NCBI RefSeq assembly: GCF_030272615.1
Contig: NC_081408.1
Location: 619,998,476 to 620,062,475, forward strand
Length of the DNA stretch: 64,000 bases
DNA from: Cryptomeria japonica
Lineage: Eukaryota > Streptophyta > Pinopsida > Cupressales > Cupressaceae
Direction of reading: 5' to 3'
Shown piece after piece: positions 21,601 through 32,541 of the stretch. The first letter of the stretch is position 1. Every line of letters begins with the position of its first letter. Below the pieces are notes generated by a model, which did no database searches, had not been told where the DNA came from, and saw only the letters and a program-made list of their open reading frames with translations. A program made the translations under genes and the position numbers.

Positions 21601-24600
21601 AAACCATTTTGCCCACCTACTGTAAAGAGGACACCTTTTATAATCAAAGCACCATCAAGCACCATCCCCACTGCCCCATCGAGGCTCACAACCCCACCGC
21701 AACCATCACCAGTGCCAAACATACCACCAATCGCACCAGTAATCCCATCAATAACACCAATAGCAGCAGCAACTATCTCCGCACCCGCAGCAACATCTAT
21801 GGCACCAGCCGTTCCATCAGCAGCCACTGAGTCACCATTACCGATACTTCCAGTAACAAATCCTTTAAACCCCATCACGGTTCCTGCAGCACCGATCACT
21901 ACAAGGATACATAAACCAATCACACCTGCCGTGTTTAACTCCAAAGACATCCCAGTATGGTATAGCAATCGGATGCTGGAGAGTGATTCAGAGACCGACT
22001 CACATGAGTGGGAATTCGATTCAGTGCAACTTAACACTTCAGATGAGGAAGACACATCACCACCTCCACCCCGCAAAGACATCCCTGTTTACGGAGAAGC
22101 ACAGATAAAGACCACTTGGGTACCTGAGCTGGAAACATCTTCCACAGACCCTACGTCTCATCCTACGCCTGATTCTGACAGGGAGAGTACCATCAACGAC
22201 CTTCACCACACTGTCTTAACCCTCACTGATACATCTCCCGCACTTAACTTAATCGATGAAATAATGCCTATTATCCACCCTGAACTCATCGAATGGAATC
22301 AACCAAATCCCCCATGTCTTGACCTCTTCCAAAACGATGAGGCTATCATTGACTTTTTGGAATTAAGGGATAATCTACCAAGCGGGGATCACAAAGCTGG
22401 ATTCGCCATTGAACTTAATAGCGCAGCATACTTCGGGGCGGATGCCAAACCCTTCAGCTGCAAAAATATAACATTAAAACATGGATCTTCCAGTGAAAAC
22501 CACACTGTGGCACTGTTTGATCCAACAAAAGTAAAAAGAAAGAGCGTATCCAACGGTGAAAACCTCTCTGAGGCACTTGAGGATGAAGGGTTTGACATTC
22601 TCCCTGCTAGTACACAACAGGAACGATCGACGATTCTCATTGAGGAGACCAAAGAATACAATGTGGGGACTCCTGAAAACCCTCATATTATACATCTGGC
22701 ATCTCTTCTCACTCCAGAGGAACAACCTACATTTATAGAGTTCTTCCAGCAGCGTCAGATCAACTTTGCATGGTCATATGCAAACATGCCTGGGCTTGAT
22801 CCGGATTTAGTTATGCATCATCTCACAGTAGCAAAAGGAGCCAAACCTGTCAAGCAGAAGCTTCGTAAGATGCATCCTCAGATTGCCGTGCTAGTCAAAA
22901 CAGAACTCAAGAAACTCCTGGATGTTGGTTTCATTAGACCAATTGATTATGCAGAATGGATCTCCAACATTGTACCAGTTGGCAAACCAAAAGGGGGCAT
23001 CCGCATTTGTACAGACTTCAGAGATCTGAATAAGGCATGTCCTAAGGATGACTTCCCTCTACCAAATATCGACATCATAGTAGATTTGACAGCAGGACAT
23101 GCCATGCTTTCACTCATGGATGGCTTTTCGGGATACAATCAAATAAAGATCGCACCAGAGGACCAACATAAGACAGCCTTCACATGTCCATGGGGCACAT
23201 ACTGCTGGAATGTAATGCCTTTTGGTCTAAAGAATGCAGGAGCGACCTATCAAAGAGCAATGACCACCATCTTCCATGACATGATGCATACTATAATGGA
23301 AGATTATGTGGATGATTTACTAGCAAAATCACTTACTAGAGAAGGACATCTTCACATCTTAGATAAAATCTTTGATAGACTGCAACAATACCATGTTCGA
23401 CTCAACCCAAAGAAATGTGTCTTCGGAGTGACCTCCGGGAAGCTTCTAGGATACATTGTCTCAAGCAAAGGCATTGAGGTTGATCCAGCAAAGGTTAAAG
23501 CAATCATGGACATGCCACCTCCAAAGAATATCAGTCAGCTAAGAACACTACAAGGACGGCTTCAATCTATCCGCAGATTCATTGCACAATTGGCTGATAA
23601 GTGTCACCCATTCACACACCTGCTACACAAGAACATCCGCTTTCAGTGGGATGACAGATGCCAGCAAGCATTTCAGGCGCTTAAAGACTATCTCATAAAT
23701 CCACCGTTGCTGATGCCACCAGATCCAAGTAGACCGTTGTTACTTTATATCTCAGCGACAAGTACAGCATTAGGTGTATTACTGGCACAACATAATGCAG
23801 AAGGAAAAGAGTGTGCTATTTACTACATCTCTCGCACACTGGTGGGCTATGAACTCAATTACACACCTATTGAGCAAGCTTGCCTAGCAGTAATCTTGGC
23901 AGCCACTAAACTGAGGCACTATCTGTTAACACACAAGGTGCAACTCATTGCAAAGATTGATCCACTCAAGTATTTACTTAACAAAGCAGCATTGACAGGT
24001 CGCTTAGCTAAATGGGTAATGATTCTAAGTGAATTCGACATCGAGTATGTGGACCGTAAAGCTATCAAAGGTCAGGTCATTGCAGATCAGTTGGCTGATG
24101 CACCTCTCATAGGCGATCATCCTCTCATTTCCACTTTTCCAGATGAAGAGATATTCATGATTACAGAAGCACAGCCATGGAAATTATACTTTGATGGTTC
24201 ATACACTAGGCACGGCTCGGGGGCAGGCATTCTGTTTATCACACCTCAAGGTGATAGCATCCCGAAGTCTTACAGGCTCACATTTCCATGCACAAACAAC
24301 ATAGCAGAGTATGAGGCCTTGATCACAGGACTCAGATTAGCCATACAATGGAAATTAAAAGAACTGCAAGTATATGGCGATTCCCAACTAGTCATTCGAC
24401 AAGCAACAGATGAGTATCAGACCAAAGATGATAAACTCATGCCATACAAGCAAATGGTGGACAATCTAAAGACATCATTTACTACTATCACTTTCGAGCA
24501 GATACCAAGAGATCAGAATCGAGCTGCTGACGCTATGGCTACCATCGCATCTCTACTAGATCTTCCACAGAATTCAACATGCTACGAGTTCTTGGTAGAA

Positions 24601-25929
24601 CAACTTTGGATCCCGGCTTATGATATCCCCGAATCTGAAATGATATGTTGCCTTGTTGGTTCTGAATCCCCATGGTACGGTGAGTTCTACACCTATCTCC
24701 GCGATCACACCCTTCCTCCCAACCAATCAAATAACCAACGTAAAACCTTCATTCGCCAAACTGCTCGATATACCATTATTGCCGAAACCCTATACCGACG
24801 CAGTCTTGATGGTACTCTCCTTCGATGTCTAGAACAAGGTGAGATAACAAAGGCTTTGGAAGAGGTACATGAAGGAATTTGCGGGACTCACTCAAGTGGT
24901 CCATCACTAGCCAAGAAGATCATGCGAGCTGGATACTATTGGCCATCTATGGAAAAGGATTCCTACTACTTTGTTAGGAAGTGCAAAAAATGTCAAGTTC
25001 ATGGCGACCTAATACATGCACCAGCTCAAGAACTGCAACCAATCACAACACCACGGCCTTTTTGTCAATGGGGTCTTGATCTTGTGGGTAAAATCCATCC
25101 ATCTTCATCCAATGGCCATAAATTCATTATTACCGCCACTGAATATTTCACCAAGTGGATTGAAGCTGTTCCACTTACCCAAGTCACCGGCAAGCAGATC
25201 GCCTCATTCATCCTTAATTACATCATCTGCCGGTATGGTGTGCCCATGTCCATTGTCACAGATAACGGTCTTCCTTTCAAAAATCAGGATGTCCGTGAGC
25301 TTTGTGAGAAATTTCATATCCAACACCGCTTTTCCACTCCCTATTACCCACAAGGCAATGGTCAGGCCGAAGCATCCAATAAAAACATATTGAGGATCCT
25401 AAAGAAGACAGTCAATGATGCCGGCCGTGATTGGCATGTTCAATTGAATCCAGCGCTATGGGCATATCGAACTAGCATTCGGACCCCTACAGGTGCAACT
25501 CCTTATTCATTGGTCTATGGTGCTGAAGCTATCTTACCTATTGAGGTCGAGATACCATCCTTACGAGTTTCATTGCACAATCTCATCGATGATGAAGCAT
25601 ACAGAGTATCTCGTCTTCAGGACTTAGAGTTACTAGATGAGAAGCGACAAGCTGCATACAATCACCTCAAAGCCTATCAGCAGCGCATGAGTAGAAGCTA
25701 CAATCACCGAGTTAGATCTCGTACATTTGAGGTAGGTGATCTTGTTCTTCGAGAAAATCCTCGCAACCAACCAAACAGAGAACATCAAGGCAAGTTTGAA
25801 TCAAACTGGTTGGGCCCATATGTTGTCACTGCTGTATTCGGGTCCGGGGCATATCAGTTGGCTACATCAGACGGAGAACCGCTCGCAGATCCAATCAATA
25901 GCATGCACCTCAAACGGTTTTATACCTAA
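18643..25929 (+). CDS. Gag-Pol polyprotein of element H, intact, 2428 aa
   Basis: ATG at 18643 with A-rich context; no stops or frameshifts to 25929. Gag occupies about residues 1-480, with the gag core near 190-320 and a non-canonical zinc site C463-x2-H466-x4-H471-x4-C476. The protease has D684 in LIDNGAG; DNG in place of DSG/DTG is seen in plant Tat-like elements. A G-patch-like segment lies at about 928-974 (GKGLLIMQRMGYDG...GNTGLGF), followed by a Pro/Ala-rich linker. Reverse transcriptase spans about 1400-1590 with YVDD at 1555-1558. RNase H is near 1690-1800 and a second archaeal-type RNase H at about 1845-1980 (D1851 in YFDGSY). Integrase has zinc ligands H2076, H2083, C2114, C2117 and the DD35E triad D2146, D2207, E2243. 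No chromodomain. It acts in cytoplasmic particles and, for integration, the nucleus. Confidence 0.95.
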   Translation: MAQTRSRSRQREMEIEEEEDNLNEFQEALGGNGNDENPSTPTPSTIERVQHNPHFNRLFDEILRSNADAHFLRLAQEGAKLPSDFDLAQLRQASERQSRHEEERRRDPIRYNIPRGNPPPPPPNEIEMLRQQVENLAQQLHSGVKTNQFSLNDICPYPFDRNLYMPPFPRGFETPKFEKYRGKGDPRDHVREFHSACLEVAYEDTYLMRLFPQSLGGTTTSWFSRLPGGIRTFEELIQKFLSHYSYNIERDITMADLCNTKQKPGELFSVFLQRWRQMSSRRSLQLPERELVEIFISNLNEEMEFHLDVKDTDSFNDMITKGIKCERALIKKGLIKIFNEPKDGPRPRFNSDKPNFWNKNKNIVNDGVVDARTVQNAQPVVRFAGQNPPPQNNTNVLPNQGRITSQDEPRPRPQKQKRTYTPLGEPIETVMRQLISQNLITLPKLSNYEPQVKPAWWRDTEHCEFHQGRGHKTSNCHRLKDLIQDLIDRGEIEIEGHDPKTTNNDHQMFKNPLPSQDQRGPSTSRRGPDTTDYTQAAYNYTVNHLYDASEQIATITFKNPTSNCNVVTRRGKVTIKAAPQGTTSVPKQYNLVEQLDKTPALISILELLRLSPSHKTILDQALQEASVPANLNMDQFQAMVGSLKSSPCLTFSESDNSSFQQPHNASLHIEGFVNQHRIKRVLIDNGAGLNICTLQLVTALGYAVESVDPRKKITIKAYDDAERSSKGAVVLPIRVGPVVKHIICQVLDLPLPYNLLLGRPWIHAMQAVPSTYHQCIKFPHNGAEITILGDANPFAFCHNISHQPEITVPNNREAISSTSYVNPASLASSNTPIPKQEKLKMKVTEEGPGEYNLSQLFCVGQMPTSPRTHGKPQQLLQQPLITPPCALTPFILGKSQEEETQDEDLADWIYKDPITTNKPQVTLPTEQYGKGLLIMQRMGYDGQSALGYCKQGRHEPLLPEFKPKGNTGLGFEKEILPKLRFKGKPSKPFCPPTVKRTPFIIKAPSSTIPTAPSRLTTPPQPSPVPNIPPIAPVIPSITPIAAATISAPAATSMAPAVPSAATESPLPILPVTNPLNPITVPAAPITTRIHKPITPAVFNSKDIPVWYSNRMLESDSETDSHEWEFDSVQLNTSDEEDTSPPPPRKDIPVYGEAQIKTTWVPELETSSTDPTSHPTPDSDRESTINDLHHTVLTLTDTSPALNLIDEIMPIIHPELIEWNQPNPPCLDLFQNDEAIIDFLELRDNLPSGDHKAGFAIELNSAAYFGADAKPFSCKNITLKHGSSSENHTVALFDPTKVKRKSVSNGENLSEALEDEGFDILPASTQQERSTILIEETKEYNVGTPENPHIIHLASLLTPEEQPTFIEFFQQRQINFAWSYANMPGLDPDLVMHHLTVAKGAKPVKQKLRKMHPQIAVLVKTELKKLLDVGFIRPIDYAEWISNIVPVGKPKGGIRICTDFRDLNKACPKDDFPLPNIDIIVDLTAGHAMLSLMDGFSGYNQIKIAPEDQHKTAFTCPWGTYCWNVMPFGLKNAGATYQRAMTTIFHDMMHTIMEDYVDDLLAKSLTREGHLHILDKIFDRLQQYHVRLNPKKCVFGVTSGKLLGYIVSSKGIEVDPAKVKAIMDMPPPKNISQLRTLQGRLQSIRRFIAQLADKCHPFTHLLHKNIRFQWDDRCQQAFQALKDYLINPPLLMPPDPSRPLLLYISATSTALGVLLAQHNAEGKECAIYYISRTLVGYELNYTPIEQACLAVILAATKLRHYLLTHKVQLIAKIDPLKYLLNKAALTGRLAKWVMILSEFDIEYVDRKAIKGQVIADQLADAPLIGDHPLISTFPDEEIFMITEAQPWKLYFDGSYTRHGSGAGILFITPQGDSIPKSYRLTFPCTNNIAEYEALITGLRLAIQWKLKELQVYGDSQLVIRQATDEYQTKDDKLMPYKQMVDNLKTSFTTITFEQIPRDQNRAADAMATIASLLDLPQNSTCYEFLVEQLWIPAYDIPESEMICCLVGSESPWYGEFYTYLRDHTLPPNQSNNQRKTFIRQTARYTIIAETLYRRSLDGTLLRCLEQGEITKALEEVHEGICGTHSSGPSLAKKIMRAGYYWPSMEKDSYYFVRKCKKCQVHGDLIHAPAQELQPITTPRPFCQWGLDLVGKIHPSSSNGHKFIITATEYFTKWIEAVPLTQVTGKQIASFILNYIICRYGVPMSIVTDNGLPFKNQDVRELCEKFHIQHRFSTPYYPQGNGQAEASNKNILRILKKTVNDAGRDWHVQLNPALWAYRTSIRTPTGATPYSLVYGAEAILPIEVEIPSLRVSLHNLIDDEAYRVSRLQDLELLDEKRQAAYNHLKAYQQRMSRSYNHRVRSRTFEVGDLVLRENPRNQPNREHQGKFESNWLGPYVVTAVFGSGAYQLATSDGEPLADPINSMHLKRFYT

Positions 25930-28327
25930 GGTATACATATCAGAAAATATCAAAAACATTCAGAAAATGTCCTGAAGAAAATACAAAAACATTCAAAAAA
26001 GTAAAGAAAAATCATGCATCCAAACGGTGAACAACCACTCCGGTGGCACCTTGGGTAAGTACGATGGTGAAAACCTGGCAAACAGGCGCCACTCGTAAAG
26101 GCAATGGCTCCAGTATCTTTCAGGCTCATTGCGATCACATTCATGCACACATACATCCATCCATCCATCAACCATGGCTTGTTATTCCTCTGCAATTATG
26201 ATAGTACTCCATACATCTTGCATCCCGCTTTTTCATAGTCATGTCTAAAACTGGGGGCAATGCCTTTAACCTATTGATGGAAGTGGATTCTACATTGTCT
26301 TATGATTCATTAAGTTCTTCATTCAAACAATCATCAAAAATCCAAAAACATTCAAAAATATCTCGCAAAAATACCAAAAACATTCAAAATTGTTTCACAA
26401 AATCCAAAAAAAAAAAAAAAACGTCAGAAAACCCATCAAAAAATCACACAAAAACATGGCAACACATTGTACATATTCATCCATGCAGATACCAAAACAA
26501 GCATTGACAAATACTCACACAAATGACCACTTATCACTCGACCAAAACAATCAACATCAACAATCAAACTGTCTTTTCAACAAGGATGCATCCTTCCTTA
26601 CCAAAACAAAGACAAGAGGACATTTTCTTTGACAAGAAAATTCTGTTAAGCTATCAAATACTTGGTTGATTTGTGAGTTCAATTGTTTGTTTATCTGTAT
26701 CAGAATCTTTTAGCATTGTTTGTATCGTTTGCGCATTATTTCCGATGAAGTTCTGGGGCATGTACTAATGGTGTCTACGTGGGAAGTTCACCAAGCTACA
26801 TGATCTTATGCAAAATGCAGTCATAGATCATTACGGCTTGCTGACTACAACGTATACCTCGACTATATGAGCATGAACCATTACCAAGGATCCATATTCT
26901 TTATTCTTTATGTATATACTGTTTATTTGCAGGTACAATGCTCTTTCTTTGGTTCCTCCTACCTCATCCAAACTGGATAAAGGTTTTATTTCTTAGTACG
27001 GTATGCACTTGTCTCAGGATCTGATCAGCCTAAGATCAAGGAGGACGATCCAAGTCATGCATGAAAGGAGATAATCCTTGTCTGTCCCGCAAGCAATACT
27101 CAGGTCAACTTGATCCATTATATCAAGTTGCTTGTATTAACTTGCTATATCAAAATCCATGTAAGAAATACTCTGGTCATCTTGAATCTTTATGTCAAGT
27201 TGCTTGTATTTTCTTACAACATTTTAAAGCTCAATGATGAAAAATAAAGCACCATGGATCGTCATTTCATCTCATCTGTATATATTGCATTTCGTTGCAT
27301 TCCATCCATCCATACATTCATAAATAGCTGCATATCATTCATACATAGTAATGACAATGGATACTCTATTTTCCTCTTCTTCCATAGGAATGTAATAGGT
27401 CCTCCATTTCTTCTATTTAACATTGAACCCCCCCACCCTCCCCATCTCGATAATCAGCATCACATATCCTTCATCGTTTCCCATCAACCCAATCAAGCCA
27501 CGTTCATCACCATCCATCTCTAATAGGAGGGATTGTGTTTCCCATCCTCATTCATCCACACAATCAAGCAAGTTGCTCTGTCTACACAGATACATCGACT
27601 CCCACACACCTAGACTATCAACAGATACTCTGATCAAGTATCTTCGGGTCTCAACAGGTAATCGATTATGGTAATCCTAGACTACATCAGGCATTTATCA
27701 TAATGACCTAGTCTCAACGGGGCTGCCATGATTCCCCACAACCATCCATCACACGCACATACTATCAATTGATTAGCCAATCAAACACAATCCAACGGAC
27801 AATTACATCAATTGTCTACGTCTCAACGAGTATTTTGCTTCATATACCTTGACTTCATCGGGCAATTGCATCAATTGTCTAAGTCACATCAGGTCACTTT
27901 GATTCACTTACTCAGACTTTATCATGTCCAAGCGACCAACTGACATCAACTGTCACGCTTTGACTTGACCGGGGCAATTAAACCGATTGCACCAGATTGT
28001 CCAAACAATTTTGATCAATTGTATAGCATCAATCCAAACCCCACACTACATCTGCTATGTATCTCTTGCATGACCTCAGGGTACTCGCTGGCTTGTTGTT
28101 TCTTCATATTCACTCCATTTTCTCCCATTCTTTCATCATTAGTTCTAATTTCTTCTATTCTACCTCCCCTCCACTTTTCATTCTTTTTCGAGAGATCGCC
28201 CGATTTTTCAAAAAAAATTCGGCCCATCTCTCGAGGGGGCATACCACCCATTAAATTTACATTTTATGGGGCATTTCTTCACACCTATTTTTCTTTCTTT
28301 GAAACGACGCGATAAACCGCACCGTCT
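25930..28327 (+). other. 3' spacer of element H
   Basis: A 2.4-kb non-coding stretch between pol and PPT. Unlike element A, I see no antisense gene. It holds CAAAAACATTC-rich DNA (25950-26410), an A18 run near 26408, an imperfect duplication of AATACTCNGGTCANCTTGA...TCAAGTTGCTTGTATT (about 27095-27215), and a degenerate array of CATCNGGCAATT/CAATTGTCTA words (27600-27990). Confidence 0.75.
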
Positions 28328-28341
28328 CAAAGAGGGGCAAA
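28328..28341 (+). other. Polypurine tract of element H
   Basis: AAAGAGGGGCAAA directly before the 3' LTR start TGTAGTCAC at 28342. Confidence 0.9.
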
Positions 28342-30145
28342 TGTAGTCACATAAATCTGTCCACTTAATTAAATGAATACTTAGTATTTATTTGATTATT
28401 TAACCATCAATTAATAATTAATTAAATTAATATTTAATTAATTCATCTTAACCCTATTCTCCTATTAATTAAATAAATTATTCAATTTATTTGATTTAAT
28501 TCACTTAACCAAATTCAGACCATTAATTAAATAAATAAATCATATTTATTTAATTAAATCTTCTCTCACATTTAAATAAATTAATATTTATTTAAAACCC
28601 CCAAAATCCCACCTCTCACATTTAAATAAATAAATCATTTATTTAAAATCACCTTTATCCTCCACCCACTTGTATTTTCCTACAAAAGCAAGTTGCACAA
28701 TTATTTTAAATAAATAATTTATTTAAATCACCTTTATCCTCCACCCACTTGTATTTTCCTACAAAAGCAAGTTGCACAACTATTTTAAATAAATTATTTA
28801 TTTAAAATCCTATTTATCCTCACCCACTTGAAACCTTTAATGGTTTCCCTTAAAGTAGTCAAACTTGATGGCTTTAAAGTCTTCAAACTTGATGGCTTCC
28901 TTCTATAGTCTTCTTAAAGACTTTAATGGTTTTCCTTAAAGTCTTCAAGCCTTTAATGGTTTCCCTCAAAGTCTTCAAGCATTTTAAATGCTTTATCTTC
29001 TTTTTCTCATTTAAATAAATTAATATTTATTTAAATATTTATCCAAATTCAACTTACACCATTTAATTGAAATAAATGATTTTATTTTAATTGAAAATAC
29101 CAAAATTTCTCCCACTTGCATTTTCCCACCAAATCCACTTGCAAAATCTAATCCCCTTCTAGATTCTTCTAAACCCTTCCTAATTAGCCTAATCCATCCC
29201 CTAAATATTGTCACATTCCTAAGCAAATTGGAGTCACTTCTCAAAGACTCCAAAGTCTTTGAAAAGCAATTAATGCTTTGTGTGTTCAACAAATTAACCC
29301 TAAAAGTCTTGGATAACCTTTGAAAGCTTTCAACCTTCAACCACTTAATCCCCAAAGTCTCCAATAACCATTAATGGTTAATTCAACCCTCCCACATGGT
29401 TAAAACATTTGTTTTGACTCAACCTCTACCCAACCCAAAGGTCTCATCAGGCCATTAATGCTTTGACCATGATTATCTCTTAAACATTTGCACAAAGGTT
29501 TATCCTTGGATTAACTCTTAATCCAATGGGTAATCTTAATTTAGACTTGACCCTTACCTTCTAGATAACCATGAGGTCTTCTCAGGCCTTTAATGCCTCC
29601 AACCTCTTCTCTCAACCCAATCCTATGTTGAAACTTGTCACCATTTTATTGGTGCCAATTGTGCACATGGATCTCCAACTTTCAATCCTAACCCTTGTTA
29701 AGATTTCTCATTCTTAACCCTTCATTTCCCTATTTCTTCTATAAATAGAACCCTTCTCCTCAAGCAAAGAGAAGCATTTTAGAGTATTGTTGTTATACTG
29801 GCATTAGCATAGAGCTTTTTCATAGCATCACTATCTACTCTTGCATAGTATTTGCTTATCATATTCAACCATCTTGAATCTCCATATGGCATCCATGGCT
29901 AGTGCTAAAAGTTGAGAGCTACACTCGTTTGGGACTTGGAGAGGAGAGGAACAAGGGAGGAGCAACTATGAGCATCTTGATTAGCTATTTCATTTTATGT
30001 TTATATGCTTTCTATTTCATGCTTAATATCTCTCTTGATATGCCTGTTTAGGATAATCTTTTGTTGCTAACACTAACGTTTGTTTCTTGTGCTCTTGTGT
30101 GTGTTGCCATCAAACAGATTTTCTAATCCTTTTTGCAGAGCATCA
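28342..30145 (+). repeat. 3' LTR of element H
   Basis: Same length and register as the 5' LTR (constant offset of 12,437). It differs by G instead of A at 28771 and T instead of C at 29912. It ends GCATCA, followed by the second ATACC. Confidence 0.95.
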
Positions 30146-32281
30146 ATACCTACTTGGAGAGGGTCACATTGATTCAGGAACTGAAGCAGAAAAAGGGCAA
30201 AGCAGTGCCATCGGTATCTGCACTGGTTACACTTGCCAGTTTGAAAGTGACCAAGCGGTCACTATCCAAGAAGAAACCTGAGATTATTCTGGCAAAAGTA
30301 TTCGAGAGGAAGTGGAAATCCAAGAATCACTCACTAGAGGAAGAAGACACTGAATCGGAGATTCAAACAAAGAAGACAAGGCAATCAAGCAAAAAGCCAA
30401 AGTCTATCTATAATGTACCAGCAACCTCTGCACTGGTAAATATTGATATTACCTCTTATAAAACAATGAAACATTGTCAGAGGATAATAAAGAATATTAG
30501 GAGGAAAGTGCTTGATGATTTAAAGGAATGTTTTGATGATTTTAATGATAGTGAGAAAGAGGAGGTAGAACAAAAGGTCATTAAGTATTTATGTATTAAT
30601 GATCGGTCACCTTTTGAGATTAAATATGTTACTCTAGATTCTTTATATAATTCTTTGGATAATAAATGGTGCATTGCCATTGAAAGAGAATAGGAGATGA
30701 CTTAGGTTACTAGAAGGTAAACCTTATGAAGTAGAAAAGGATACACACATACATGTTAAAGTTGTTGTCAAAATACATCAAGTATTTGAAGCCACTAGGA
30801 AGGCTAATCAAGAACTTGACCTATCCCCAGACAAGCTGGATGAGGTATTTGATAGTAAGGTGAAATAGTGACAAAACAAATTGACCCTATTGATGTTGAT
30901 GCATTAGATAATGAGGATGTCACTCTTGACAAAGAAACAACTGAGAAAAAGAAATAGGACAAAGAAAAAGATGAGAAAGAGAAATAGGACAAAGAGAAAG
31001 CAGAGAAAGAACAAGAGGAAAAATCAAGGCAAGAAGAAAACAAGAGAAAAGAAGAAGAGAAGAAGAGAGAAGAAGATGAGAGAAAAGAAGAAGAGAAGAA
31101 GAGAGAAGAATATAAGAGAAAAGAAGAGAAGAAGAGAAGAAGAGAGAAGAAGATAAGAGAAAAGAAGAAGAGAAAAAGAAAGAAGAAGACAAGAGGAAGG
31201 AAGAAGAAAGGAAGAAGGAAGAGGAGAAGAAAAAGTAGGAAGAGGATAGGAAGAAGGAAGAAATGGAGAAGAAGCAAGAAGAGGAGGAAAAGAAAGAGTC
31301 AGAGAAGAAGAAAGAAGAAGAAAAGAAAAAAGTGGAAGAGAAGGAAGTAGAGAAGAGAAAACAAGCGAAGATCAAGACCAAAGAAGGAGGGCAGACTCAA
31401 GGAGGGCAGACTCCTAAGGAAACTGGTGATCAAACCAAACAGGTTGATTCCACCAGTCCTATTGATCTAACTCTTGCATGTCTAACGCAATCAGTAGATG
31501 AGTCTGAGCTACTTTGAGGCATCAAACTTGCATAAGAGAGACTGGAAGAATTGCAAAGGAAGAAAGAATAGGATGTCATACAAATTGCAGTTGACACCCT
31601 TACCAATCTAATTCCCGGTACTAACCTCCCTAGTACCGACTCCTCTCTATCGAAGCTCAAACTTCTTTGTACCATAGTAGAGGACCAAGTACAATGCTTG
31701 GAAGATGTTGCTCAAGCAACTGCAAGAAAAGACCATGAAAAGACACTCAATACTGCCTTAGTCAAGCAAATGAATGAACTCAAGACACAACTACTGAAGT
31801 AGCAGAATGATATCAGTGTTGCTATGAGTGAGGGTAAATTACTTTTGAGTAAAATCTGCCAACCCCATCTGTTTTGTGAAGATGTGCTCAAACAGAAAGC
31901 TAAACTCCAATCGGAGTTACAGGAATATATCAACACCTTCAACATGCCCTATGATTTTTTCACTACCTATGGATAAACTGTTTATCATTTTCAGTATCAG
32001 ACTGCCAAGATGGACTTAGAGATCAACAACTAGACTCAAGATTTGTAGGAGCTTCAACTGCTCCTATTGCCAAAACTACAGGTTCTTCAGAGATGTTTTC
32101 TCAACTTGGAAGCTATCACGGTAACTCAAGTACCATCGATGCAATGGAAGAACTAAAATTCCAGATGAATACTGAAAGTGAGTTTGCTACCTCATTACTT
32201 GAGTCATGGACATTGGACATGAAAACTTTTGTGCAGAACTTTAAATCAGTTTTTGAGAAATTTCATTCCTTATTGTCATGA
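30146..32281 (+). pseudogene. ORF2 of element C, C-terminal part
   Basis: Resumes in frame after the second TSD copy and stays open to TAG near 30691, giving about 180 residues rich in Lys/Ser/Glu. A CFDDFNDSEKEEVEQKVIKY segment followed by DNKW aligns with element G ORF2. Then come several stops, a Lys/Glu-rich low-complexity part (30930-31400) and a helical C-terminal region. The last part, about 32093-32281, ends LLS and aligns with the C-terminus of G ORF2 (G-S-T-L/I-D pattern, then Lys-Ala/Ser-Phe near the end). Decayed by multiple TAG/TAA codons and shifts. No enzymatic motif. Confidence 0.55.
30930..31400 (+). repeat. Purine-only GAAGAAGAG simple repeat
   Basis: About 470 bases almost wholly A and G on the plus strand, built from GAAGAAGAGAAG-like units. 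It lies where ORF2 encodes a Lys/Glu/Arg-rich stretch, so it is probably slippage-expanded coding sequence. Such purine runs can adopt triplex or other non-B forms. Confidence 0.85.
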
Positions 32282-32528
32282 ACATCTACTCTATTTAATT
32301 GTATAAGGAAAAAGGGGTTACTTTGCATTACTTTGTCATTGTTGGCAAAGGGGGAGTAGTGTACATTAAAATTTTGGTGAATGTTACCATTTCATGCATT
32401 TACTTGTAATTTTTGCAAAGGGAGTAGTGTATATGCTTAGGGGGAGTAATTTTGATTATAGCATATTTTTTGTTATTGTTGTAAAAACACTTAGATGTCA
32501 AAATTTTCCTAAGTGTTGCCATCAATGC

Positions 32529-32541
32529 CAAAGGGGGAGAT
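32529..32541 (+). other. Polypurine tract of element C
   Basis: CAAAGGGGGAGAT right before TGTTGGCATT. Nearly the same as the tract of copia element D at 57218-57229 (AAAGGAGGAGAT). Confidence 0.85.

Larger units (their letters stand above)
15905..30145 (+). mobile_element. Element H: complete young Tat-type Ty3 retrotransposon, 14,241 bp
   Basis: Two 1804-bp LTRs (15905-17708, 28342-30145) differ at only two places that I can find, both transitions: 16334/28771 and 17475/29912. They are flanked by the TSD ATACC (15900-15904, 30146-30150). Inside are a leader, a single 2428-codon gag-pol frame, a 2.4-kb 3' spacer and a PPT. The polyprotein has the dual RNase H layout of the Tat lineage and no chromodomain. 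With 2 changes in 1804 bp, and an assumed rate near 2.2e-9 per site per year, the insertion would be about 0.25 million years old; the rate is an assumption. It looks able to move. Confidence 0.95.

Noticed and set aside
30804-31381. Minus-strand ORFs rich in Phe, Leu and Ser that look like membrane segments
   Set aside because: They are the reverse complement of the GAAGAAGAG purine repeat.
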